Origin: Actinomycetota bacterium
Lineage (GTDB): Bacteria; Actinomycetota; Actinomycetes; Actinomycetales; Cellulomonadaceae
Assembly: GCA_018898235.1 (NCBI GenBank)
Contig: JAHIJU010000111.1
Location: 1-7,156 of the forward strand
Length of the DNA: 7,156 nt
Direction of reading: 5' to 3'
This document shows positions 1 to 6,800 of this stretch, piece by piece (within the stretch, counting starts at the first letter, position 1; each line of letters begins with the position of its first letter). The notes under the pieces were generated by a model, which did no database searches, was not told where the DNA came from, and worked only from the letters and a program-made list of their open reading frames with translations. The position numbers and the translations under genes are program-made.

Positions 1-2
1 AC

Positions 3-140
3 GGCACGTTGGCGACCACCCGCTGGCTGGTCGCGATCCTGGAGAACCACCAGCAGGCCGACGGGTCGGTGACGGTCCCCGTCGGGCTGCGGCCCTACCT
101 CGGCGGCCTCGAGGTCATCGAACCGGTGGCCCGGCCGTGA
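3..140 (+). CDS. serS: seryl-tRNA synthetase, C-terminal end (partial at 5' side)
   Basis: The frame opening at base 3 encodes the last 45 residues of a protein whose start lies left of the window. It reads GTLATTRWLVAILENHQ, then ends near LGGLEVIEP before TGA. This is the very conserved C-terminus of bacterial class IIa seryl-tRNA synthetase. The GTxxxTR segment is class II motif 3, whose arginine contacts ATP in the active site, and the PYLGGLEVI tail is the usual end of SerRS. The enzyme charges tRNA-Ser (and tRNA-Sec) with serine in the cytoplasm. Its stop overlaps the next start as GTGA (137-140), so serS probably leads the short operon that follows. Identity rests on recognition of this conserved tail. 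The catalytic core and N-terminal coiled-coil arm are outside the window. Confidence 0.93.
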   Translation, partial: GTLATTRWLVAILENHQQADGSVTVPVGLRPYLGGLEVIEPVARP

Positions 141-940
141 CCGGCCGCGCGCGGCTCGTCGCGCTCGACGTCGACGGCACGCTCATGAGCTACGACGGCG
201 TCATCTCGCCGGAGGTTCACGAGGCCGTGCGTGCGCTGGTCGACTCAGGGGTGCACGTGGTGCTGGCCACCGGCCGCTCGGTCGCCGGGATGATGCCGGT
301 CGCGGCGCGGCTCGGGCTGACGGACGGCTGGGCCGTGTGCTCCAACGGTGCGGTCACCGTGCGCCTCGACCCCGAGCTGGACGACGGGTACGAGCTGGTC
401 GAGGTCATCACCTTCGACCCCGGTCCCGCGCTGCGGGCGTTGGCCGCCGAGGTGCCGGATGCGCTCATCGCGGTCGAGCGCCTCGGCGTCGGCTTCCTGG
501 TCAGCGCCCACTTCCCGCTCGGTGAGCTGAACGGCGAGTTCACGGTCGCCTCCTTCGAGGAGCTCGTGGCAGCCCCCGCCACCCGCGTCGTGCTGCGCTC
601 CCCGGGCAGCACGCCCGAGGAGTTCCACGAGATCGTCGAACGCGTCGGCCTGCACGAGGTCAGCTACTCGGTGGGCTGGAGCGCCTGGCTCGATCTGACC
701 CCCGGTGGCGTGTCCAAGGCCTCGGCGCTGGAGGACGTGCGCCGCCGGCTCGGCGTCGAACCGTTCGCCACGGCCGCCGTCGGGGACGGCGGGAACGACA
801 CCGAGATGCTGCGCTGGGCCGCCCGCGGGGTGGCGATGGGTCACGCCCAGGACTCCGTGCGCGCCGCGGCCGACGAGGTCACCGGCACGATCGAGGACGA
901 CGGCGTCCTGTCCGTGCTGCGCTCGCTGCTCCCTCGGTGA
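137..940 (+). CDS. Cof-type HAD-superfamily phosphatase
   Basis: A 267-residue cytoplasmic hydrolase of the haloacid dehalogenase superfamily. All four HAD motifs are visible: motif I LDVDGTL with nucleophile D11 and acid/base D13; motif II in ATGR (T45); the motif III lysine K194 in GGVSKASAL; and motif IV GDGGND (216-221) with Mg-binding D217 and D221. The GDGxND form and a large C2-type cap between motifs II and III (about residues 80-185) place it in the Cof/IIB subfamily, whose members dephosphorylate sugar phosphates, nucleotides or flavin precursors. The substrate cannot be told from sequence. Length is normal for the family. The GTG start overlaps the serS stop by 4 bp with no clear Shine-Dalgarno sequence, which fits translational coupling. 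Its own stop overlaps the next start in the same way. A HAD gene just after serS is, from memory, a common actinobacterial arrangement. Confidence 0.93.
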   Translation: MTGRARLVALDVDGTLMSYDGVISPEVHEAVRALVDSGVHVVLATGRSVAGMMPVAARLGLTDGWAVCSNGAVTVRLDPELDDGYELVEVITFDPGPALRALAAEVPDALIAVERLGVGFLVSAHFPLGELNGEFTVASFEELVAAPATRVVLRSPGSTPEEFHEIVERVGLHEVSYSVGWSAWLDLTPGGVSKASALEDVRRRLGVEPFATAAVGDGGNDTEMLRWAARGVAMGHAQDSVRAAADEVTGTIEDDGVLSVLRSLLPR

Positions 941-1965
941 CGGCGGACCCGACGCCCGGGGGCCCGGCGTCGGGTGCAGCCGAGGCCGGGTCGGCGGGTG
1001 CGCCAGCCGTCCGGTCGGGGCGCGCGGCGGGTGTGACCGGACGCATCCCGGCGCCGGCACTGTTCGCCGTCTCCGGCGTCACGCAGTACGCGGGAGCCGC
1101 CGTCGCCGTCGGTCTGTTCGACGTGGTCGCCGCGCCCGTCGTCGCCTGGTTGCGGATCGCCGTCGCGGCGCTCGTGCTGCTGATCTGGCAGCGGCCGTGG
1201 CGCAGCCGCTGGGACCGTCGTCGCCTGCTCACCACGGGCGCCTTCGGTGTGGTGCTCGCCGCCATGAACGTCTCGTTCTACGTCGCGATCGCGCACCTGC
1301 CGCTCGGCACCGCGGTCGCCGTCGAGTTCATCGGACCGGTCGCCGTCGCCGCCGTCACCGGTCGCACCGCACGGGAGCGCTGGGCGATCGTGGTGGCCTT
1401 CACCGGGGTGGTGCTGCTCGCCGGGATCAGCCTGCGGCTGGGATCGGGTGCCGTCACCGGGCTGGTGGCGATCTTCGTGGCCGCCGGCTTCTGGGCGGGG
1501 TACATCGTGCTCGGCCGGCGGGTGGCCCGTGCGGTCCCGAGGCCGGCCGCAGCGCACGGCCCGGCGGCGGCCGGCGGGGCGCTGCCCGATGCACCGGCGC
1601 CGCAGGTCGACGCCCAGGCCGGGGGTGGGCTCGTCGGCCTGGCGCTCGCGATGGGCATCGGGGCCGTGGTCTTCGCACCGCTGGCCGCCGGGGCCGGGGC
1701 GGTGCTGCGCGACTGGCGCCTGGCGGCAGCCGTCGTCGCCGTCGCCGTGCTGTCCTCGGTCGTGCCCTACGGCGTGGAGCAGGTCGTGATGCGTCGGGTG
1801 AGCGCCGCGACCTTCGCCGTCCTGCTGGCGATCCTGCCGGCGTCGGCCGCCGTGGTCGGCGCCGTCATGCTGCACCAGTGGCCGCACGGTCTGGAGATCC
1901 TCGGCCTGGCCCTGGTGACCGGCGCCATCGTGCTCACCGCCCCGCCCCGGCGCCCGACGACCTGA
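937..1965 (+). CDS. EamA/DMT-family transporter, RhtA-like exporter
   Basis: A 342-residue integral membrane protein with ten predicted TM helices, near residues 39-60, 64-84, 98-117, 122-142, 148-166, 171-193, 229-250, 262-282, 289-312 and 316-335. This is the two-EamA-repeat layout of drug/metabolite transporters. Segments such as NVSFYVAIAHLPLGTAVAVE, FIGP and VVPYGVEQVVMRRVSAATFA closely resemble RhtA-type threonine/homoserine exporters, so amino-acid or small-metabolite efflux is the best guess. The substrate is not proven. The first ~35 residues are Gly/Ala/Pro-rich and poorly conserved in character, so an in-frame GTG at 1033 is an alternative start. The GTG at 937 is preferred because it gives the same GTGA overlap with the upstream stop as the preceding gene pair. 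The loop between the two halves (about residues 195-228) is enlarged and Pro/Ala-rich. It is the last gene of the serS block. Confidence 0.9.
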   Translation: MTADPTPGGPASGAAEAGSAGAPAVRSGRAAGVTGRIPAPALFAVSGVTQYAGAAVAVGLFDVVAAPVVAWLRIAVAALVLLIWQRPWRSRWDRRRLLTTGAFGVVLAAMNVSFYVAIAHLPLGTAVAVEFIGPVAVAAVTGRTARERWAIVVAFTGVVLLAGISLRLGSGAVTGLVAIFVAAGFWAGYIVLGRRVARAVPRPAAAHGPAAAGGALPDAPAPQVDAQAGGGLVGLALAMGIGAVVFAPLAAGAGAVLRDWRLAAAVVAVAVLSSVVPYGVEQVVMRRVSAATFAVLLAILPASAAVVGAVMLHQWPHGLEILGLALVTGAIVLTAPPRRPTT

Positions 1966-1974
1966 GAACGGTCG
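1958..1974. other. weak stem-loop at convergent gene ends
   Basis: CGACC (1958-1962) can pair with GGTCG (1970-1974) around a 7-nt loop that contains the exporter stop codon. The stem is only 5 bp, and neither strand has a U-tract. It is the only candidate for termination in the 25-bp space between the convergent stops at 1965 and 1991. Terminator function is weakly supported. Confidence 0.2.
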
Positions 1975-1990
1975 CAGCGGCCGCCCGTCG

Positions 1991-2512
1991 CTACAGGTAC
2001 TGCCCGGGCGCGTGTCGCGGGTCGTCCTCGCCGGCGCCGTCCGGGCCCGCCGCGAGCCCGGGGATCCCGCCCGGCGGCAGACCGCGCCGCATCTGCACGA
2101 GCTGGCTCTGCGCAGCCATCTGCTGGGCGACCAGGGCGGTCTGGATGCCGTGGAACAGGCCCTCCAACCAGCCGACCAGCTGGGCCTGGGCGATGCGCAG
2201 CTCGGCGTCGGTGGGGGTCTCGTCGCCGAGCGGCAGGGTCAGCCGGTGCAGCTCGGCGGCCAGCTCGGGGGACAGCCCGTCCTCCAGCTCGGCCAGCGAG
2301 CGTTCGTGGATCTCGGCGAGCCGGGTCCGGGCGGCGTCGTCGAGCGGGGCGGCCCGTACCTCGTCGAGCAGCTGCTTGACCATCGTGCCGATCCGCATCA
2401 CCTTCGCCGGCTGCCCGACGAGGGCGCGCACGTCCTCCCCGTCGTCCGGTGCGGGGGCGGGGGGCGGGTCCGGAAGCGCGATCGGACGGTCGGCGTCCTG
2501 GTCGGAGGTCAT
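1991..2512 (-). CDS. bpa: bacterial proteasome activator (Bpa, DUF2587 family)
   Basis: A 173-residue protein recognised as Bpa, the ATP-independent ring-forming activator of the actinobacterial 20S proteasome (Rv3780 in M. tuberculosis). The conserved core runs from QPAKVMRIGTMVKQLLDEVR (about 34-53) through ELEDGLSPEL (75-84) and LRIAQAQLVGWLEGLFHGIQ (105-124). These are the helices of the four-helix bundle that forms a dodecameric ring. The chain ends in GQYL, the tail that inserts into pockets of the 20S alpha ring to open its gate. The N-terminal ~30 residues are acidic and Pro-rich, as expected for a disordered extension. The ATG at 2512 is chosen; an in-frame GTG at 2536 would add eight residues, but its first base falls inside a GC-rich hairpin. 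Neither start has a convincing Shine-Dalgarno sequence. It lies downstream of the quinone oxidoreductase on the same strand and may be co-transcribed with it. Confidence 0.94.
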   Translation of the reverse strand: MTSDQDADRPIALPDPPPAPAPDDGEDVRALVGQPAKVMRIGTMVKQLLDEVRAAPLDDAARTRLAEIHERSLAELEDGLSPELAAELHRLTLPLGDETPTDAELRIAQAQLVGWLEGLFHGIQTALVAQQMAAQSQLVQMRRGLPPGGIPGLAAGPDGAGEDDPRHAPGQYL

Positions 2513-2535
2513 GACGCCATCATCCGCCCCGCCCA

Positions 2536-2558
2536 CCCGGGGCGCAGGGGCCCCCGGG
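2536..2558 (-). other. GC-rich stem-loop between quinone oxidoreductase and bpa
   Basis: CCCGGGG (2536-2542) and CCCCGGG (2552-2558) form a perfect 7-bp stem with a 9-nt loop. It lies 25 bases beyond the oxidoreductase stop and just upstream of the bpa ATG at 2512. There is no U-tract. It could be a weak terminator or mRNA-end structure for the upstream gene, or it could limit read-through or translation of bpa. An overlapping GGGGCCCC palindrome (2547-2554) offers an alternative fold. In DNA this GC-rich, chance formation is possible. Confidence 0.4.
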
Positions 2559-2583
2559 CCACCGACGCGAGGTGCGCACCGCC

Positions 2584-3585
2584 CTACGGCACCAGCACGA
2601 GCTTGCCGAACACCTCACCCGAATCGAGCAGCGTGTGCGCCGCGCCCGCCTGCGCCAGCGGCAGCCGCGCGTGCACGACGGGCCGGATGCGCCCGTCGGC
2701 GACCATCGGCCACAGCCGTTCGCGGACGTCGGTCATGATCGCGGCCTTCTGGTGCGCCGGACGGGAGCGCAGTGCGGTGGCCAGCACCGACGCCCGTCGG
2801 GCCAGCAGCAGGCCCAGGTCGAGGGTGCCGCGGGCCCCCTGCTGGAGCCCGAGCACGACGAGTCGTCCGTCGTCCGCCAGCATCGCGAGGTTGTCGGCCA
2901 GCCCACCGGCCCCGAGCACGTCGAGCAGCACGTCGACGCCGTGGCCGTCCGTGGCGCGTCGCACCTGGGCCACCAGGTCGTCGGACCGGTGGTCCAGGAC
3001 CACGTCGGCACCGAGGTCGCGCACCCGCCGGACCCGGGCGGGACCGCCGGCCGTGCTGAGCACGCGGTGCCCCAGGGCGTGCACGAGCTGCACGCCGATC
3101 GACCCCACGCCGCCCGAGCCGCCGCGGATCAGCACGTTCTCCCCCTCGGCCAGGTGCGCCGCGACCAGGTTGCTCGCGATGGTCGCGACCGCCTCCGGCA
3201 GTCCGGCGGCGTCCACGAGGTCCACGCCGCGCGGCACGGGCAGCACCAGCTCGGCGCCGACGACGACCCGTTCGGCGTAACCGCCGCCGGCGAGCAGTGC
3301 GCAGACCTCGTCGCCGACGGACCACTGCGGGGCGGTCCCGGCGACGGACGCCGCAGGACCGGGGGCACCCACCCGGGTGACGACGCCGCTGACCTCCAGG
3401 CCGGGCCAGGGTGGCGCACCCGGCGGCGGCGGGTACAGCCCGGACCGTTGCATCAGGTCGGCCCGGTTGACGCCCGCGCCTGCGACCTCGATCTGCACCT
3501 GACCCGGACCCGGCTGCGGTTCGGGGGCTTCGACCACGTGCAGCACGTGCGGTCCGCCCGGTTCGGTGATCTCGACGACGCGCAT
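2584..3585 (-). CDS. NAD(P)H-quinone oxidoreductase, PIG3/QOR-type medium-chain reductase
   Basis: A 333-residue zinc-independent member of the MDR superfamily, close in style to PIG3 and quinone oxidoreductases, which reduce quinones or other electrophiles with NADPH in the cytoplasm. Visible markers are the N-terminal GroES-like fold with GVNRADLMQRSGLYPPPPGA (38-57) and GLEVSGVV (62-69), the PIG3-like GDEVCALLAGGGYAE (91-105), and the Rossmann nucleotide loop GGSGGVG (155-161). Zinc-ligand cysteines of alcohol dehydrogenases are absent. Length is normal. The frame remains open upstream to a start at 3699, but those extra 38 residues are unlike the family. The ATG at 3585 begins the canonical MRVVEITEPGG and is preceded at 7 nt by a -10-like TAACCT, suggesting leaderless translation. 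It is transcribed towards bpa and may share its mRNA. A nearby quinone-oxidoreductase-like gene (Rv3777) also sits close to bpa (Rv3780) in M. tuberculosis, from memory. Confidence 0.91.
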   Translation of the reverse strand: MRVVEITEPGGPHVLHVVEAPEPQPGPGQVQIEVAGAGVNRADLMQRSGLYPPPPGAPPWPGLEVSGVVTRVGAPGPAASVAGTAPQWSVGDEVCALLAGGGYAERVVVGAELVLPVPRGVDLVDAAGLPEAVATIASNLVAAHLAEGENVLIRGGSGGVGSIGVQLVHALGHRVLSTAGGPARVRRVRDLGADVVLDHRSDDLVAQVRRATDGHGVDVLLDVLGAGGLADNLAMLADDGRLVVLGLQQGARGTLDLGLLLARRASVLATALRSRPAHQKAAIMTDVRERLWPMVADGRIRPVVHARLPLAQAGAAHTLLDSGEVFGKLVLVP

Positions 3586-3598
3586 CCGCGCGAGGTTA
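3586..3598 (-). promoter_or_regulatory. putative -10 element and leaderless start for the quinone oxidoreductase
   Basis: On the minus strand TAACCT (3598 to 3593) matches the actinobacterial TANNNT -10 consensus. It is separated from the ATG at 3585 by exactly 7 nt (CGCGCGG), so transcription would begin at or beside the start codon. No Shine-Dalgarno sequence is present, which fits a leaderless mRNA. No good -35 hexamer is visible 16-18 bp upstream, which is common for such promoters. Confidence 0.5.
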
Positions 3599-3670
3599 GC
3601 CCACCGCGCTGCGCCGTCCGGGTGATCGGGAGCGCGTGGCCCGGTTCGTGGCAGGAGGCCCGCCGGAGTC

Positions 3671-3700
3671 GTCACGCCTGTGGGACGATCGCGGCACAAT
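3671..3700 (+). promoter_or_regulatory. possible sigma-70-type promoter for the sensor kinase gene
   Basis: CACAAT (3695-3700, four of six to TATAAT) lies 18 bp after GTCACG (3671-3676, three of six to TTGACA). Transcription would start near 3707, giving a leader of about 125 nt that contains the hairpin at 3721-3749. The match is weak, and CCTAAT (3711-3716) is an alternative -10. This is a candidate only, offered because the gene needs a promoter in this divergent intergenic region. Confidence 0.25.
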
Positions 3701-3720
3701 GGAGTGATGCCCTAATGCGG

Positions 3721-3749
3721 GTGCGGACCTGAGCCGATGAGGTCCGCAC
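3721..3749. repeat. perfect 10-bp inverted repeat (hairpin or operator)
   Basis: GTGCGGACCT (3721-3730) is exactly complementary to AGGTCCGCAC (3740-3749), with a 9-nt spacer GAGCCGATG. It lies 81 nt upstream of the kinase start, in non-coding DNA. A U-tract does not follow, since the next bases are GGGGACTG, so it is not a classic intrinsic terminator. It may act as an RNA hairpin in the leader or as a two-fold operator for a dimeric regulator; the sequence cannot separate these. Confidence 0.6.
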
Positions 3750-3806
3750 GGGGACTGACGGACGATGCTCTACGGCGGGCCGGGCGTGCAGCACAGCGAC
3801 GACCGG

Positions 3807-3818
3807 GTCCGTTCGGAC
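3807..3818 (+). other. small stem-loop directly before the kinase ribosome binding site
   Basis: GTCCG (3807-3811) pairs with CGGAC (3814-3818) around TT (or as a 4-bp stem with a GTTC loop). The structure ends one base before the GAGAGGA Shine-Dalgarno sequence. It shares its GGTCCG/CGGAC sequences with the larger hairpin upstream, so the two could exchange partners. It is short and could be coincidental. Confidence 0.3.
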
Positions 3819-3830
3819 GAGAGGAACGAC
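3819..3830 (+). promoter_or_regulatory. ribosome binding site of the sensor kinase gene
   Basis: GAGAGGA (3819-3825) sits 5-6 nt before the ATG at 3831. It is the clearest Shine-Dalgarno sequence in the window and decides the start. In-frame alternatives at 3765 (ATG) and 3786 (GTG) lack one and would put charged residues ahead of the natural signal-anchor start. Confidence 0.75.
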
Positions 3831-6800
3831 ATGCTGCGACGGCTCAACGTCAGCACCAAGGTGAGGGCGGTTCTTGCCGTTCCCATGGTGGTGCTGCTCG
3901 TCGCGGGCGTCCTCGTGACCTGGACGGCCTACCAGAACCTGCGCTACGCGCGGACCAACAGCGCTGTCGTGACGACACTGCAGGCCGCCGAGGGGCTGTC
4001 CCCGGTGCTGCGCGCCGAGCAGGCAGCCTCCCAGGGCACCGTCGACGCGGCGGCGCTCACCAAGGCGCGTGCCGCGACGGATGCGCGGGTCGAGCGCATC
4101 CAGACCGCTGCGGCCGACGTGGAGCCGAGCCAGCTCAGCGCCCAGGCCAGCACCGACCTCGCAGCGTTGCAGGGTGCGCTCACCACGACGTTGGCCTCAG
4201 CCCGGGCCCAGGTCGACAACGCGACCGGTCTGGTCGCCAGCAGCTACGCCTCGATCCTGACCGCCCAGCGCGCCCTCGTCTCCGACTACTCCAACGGTCT
4301 GCTCGACCGGGACCTGGCGACGACGATCGCGGTCCAGGCCTCGGTCCTGGCCTACGCGTCGGCCGTGGTGGCCGAGGAGCAGGCCGGTCTGGCGGTGCTC
4401 GGGGCGCCCGGCAACCTCGTGGCCGTCGACAGCTACGTGTCCGCGCAGGCCGCGACGGACGTCGCCCGCAAGGCCGCCGGCGGTGCCATCGACAGCCTGG
4501 GTCTCAAGGACGCCGCACTGGTCGGCGCCGAGGGTGCGACCGCCAAGATGCGGTCCGACCTGGCGAACGGCGACCCGAAGGTCACCGCGACGATCACCAC
4601 GCAGGCGTGGACCTCGGCCATCGGCACGCAGCTCGACGCGGCCGGCGTCGCCGAGACCGCGGTGCTCGCCCGGGCGGCCACCCAGGCCCAGGAGGCCGAG
4701 CGCGCGGCCCTGGTGCAGCTCATCGTCACGTTCGCCGCGATGCTCGTCGTCGCGGTCGCGTCCTGGGTGCTGGCGAACCTGGTCGCCCGGTCGATCGTGC
4801 GCCCGCTGCGTCGCCTGACGGAGACCGCGGGCGAGGTCCGTCAGCAGCTCCCGAGACTGGTCGAGCAGGTCGCGGTCCCGGGTGAGGGGCCCAACATCGA
4901 GCTGCCGCGGATCCTCGTCGAGTCCGACGACGAGATCGGGCGGCTGGCCGCGGCGTTCAACGACGTCAACGCCACGACCATCCAGGTCGCCCAGGAGCAG
5001 GCGGCGCTGCGCGGGTCGATCGCCGAGATGTTCGTCAACGTCGCGCGCCGCGACCAGGTGCTGCTCAACCGTCAGCTGGCGTTCGTCGACTCCCTCGAAC
5101 GCTCGGAGGAAGACCCGACGGTCCTGGCGAACCTCTTCCACCTCGACCACCTGGCGACGCGGATGCGCCGCAACGCCGAGTCGCTCCTGGTCCTCGCCGG
5201 CATCGACTCCGGCCGGCGGCTGCGTGAGTCCATGCCGCTGTCGGACGTGATCCGGACCGCGTCGTCCGAGATCGAGCAGTACGACCGGGTCGAGCTCGAC
5301 CTCAACGTCGACCCGCTCATGCTCGGCTTCAACGCGCTGCCCGCCGCGCACATGCTGGCCGAGCTGCTGGAGAACGCGTCGGTGTTCTCCGAGCCGGACA
5401 CGCCTGTCGAGGTGTCCACCGGGATGGAGGGGCAGTTCGTCACGGTCACGGTGCTCGACCACGGCATCGGGATGACCGAGGCCGAGATGGCCGCGGTCAA
5501 CGAGAAGCTCGCGTTCACCTCGCCCGCCGACTCGCTCGGCGCGCAGCGCCTGGGCCTGTTCGTCGTGGCCCGCCTCGCGAGCCGGCTGGGTGCCCAGGTC
5601 TCGATGCGGCAGGCCTCGGGTGGCACGGGCACCGCGACCCTGGTGCGCTTCCCGATCGCGCTGTTCTCCGGTCTGGAGCCCGAGGCGATGCCGCCGGCCC
5701 GGCCGCAGCGCGCGCAGGAGCAGACCGTCGTCGCGACCCCGCCGCTGTCGGCCGACCTGGAGGCGGCGCTCGCCGCCCAGGAGGTGCCGCAGGTCCGGGC
5801 GGTCGACCTGACGGCGCTGACCGAGGGGTCGACCGAGCAGGGACTGCCGCGCCGTCGCCAGGGACTGGTCCCGGACGACCTGGACTCGAGCTCGTTCGTG
5901 CTTCCCGAGGCGATCACCCCGGTCGACCTGCCGACCGACCTGCAGGCCACGAACGCCGGCTGGACGCCCATGATCGTCAGCTCCGAGACGGCCGGCCTGC
6001 CGTCCCGCCGCCGCGACGGCGAACCCGAGGCGGTCGACGTGCCGCTGCTGGACCTCACGCCCGCCAAGCCGGTGGACCCCGAGGACCGTCGCGGCCTGTT
6101 CACCGGGTTCCGTGGCTGGTCCCGGCAGCAGGACGACCAGGACCTCGTCGACGCGTCGGCCGCGGCCGAGGTCGAGACCGGCGCCGCGGCGGCGCCGGTC
6201 GCCGAGGACCGGGCACCCGCACCGGTCGCGGATCCGACGCCGACCCCGTCGCCGCTGGCCTCGCGGTCCCGGACGCGCAGCCGCCGTGGAGCGCACGCCG
6301 CGCCGAACCCCGCCGACGGCACCGAGGCTCCGTTCGGCTACACCCACAACGACGTCGCCGCCTGGCAGACGGGTCAGATCCCCGTGGTCTCGCCCGGGTC
6401 GCCCGACAGCGACTGGCCCAGCCCGGACTGGGACGCGGCGGACTGGAAGCCGGCTGGGCTGTTCGTCCACGACGACGGTGCTGACGGCCCGCTGGTCCCC
6501 GCGTTCGACCCCATCGCCCTCGAGCCCGAGGAGGACGAGACCCCGTACGTCCCCGTCCTCGAACCGGAGCCGTGGTCGGCGCAGCTCGGCGAACCCGCCG
6601 TCGACGGCTGGGTGGCCGATCCCGGGGCGCTGTCCTGGCCGGTCGAACCCGCGACGCCCGACGCGCCGGACTGGACCGCCGAACCGGCCGAGCCCGGGTG
6701 GCAGCCGGTCATGGACCTGTCCGATGCTCCCCTGACGGACGAACCGGCCGCCTCCACCTTCGAGGGCTGGACCACCCCGACCTGGACCGACAGTTCGGTG

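Noticed and set aside
705..2738. A 677-codon open frame on the plus strand
   Set aside because: It runs out of frame through the HAD and exporter genes and then antisense through bpa. Its product is Arg/Ala/Gly-rich with no motifs, so it is a composition shadow.
3586..3699. 38-residue N-terminal extension of the quinone oxidoreductase
   Set aside because: The added residues are not part of the family fold, and the TAACCT -10-like element would then lie inside the coding region; MRVVEITEPGG at 3585 is the natural start.
2012..3732. Two long plus-strand frames (2012-3280 and 2572-3732)
   Set aside because: Both lie antisense to bpa and the quinone oxidoreductase, whose minus-strand products carry clear family motifs. 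The plus products do not resemble any protein family I know.
3721..3749. The perfect hairpin read as a rho-independent terminator
   Set aside because: No U-tract follows on either strand, and no gene ends next to it; both flanking genes point away from it.
3765..3830. In-frame upstream starts for the sensor kinase (ATG 3765, GTG 3786)
   Set aside because: They would add 22 or 15 mostly polar residues before the signal-anchor and have no Shine-Dalgarno sequence; GAGAGGA before 3831 is far better.
3737..4885. Plus-strand open frame starting inside the intergenic hairpin
   Set aside because: It overlaps the kinase in another frame, lacks a ribosome binding site and gives an Arg/Gly/Pro-rich product.
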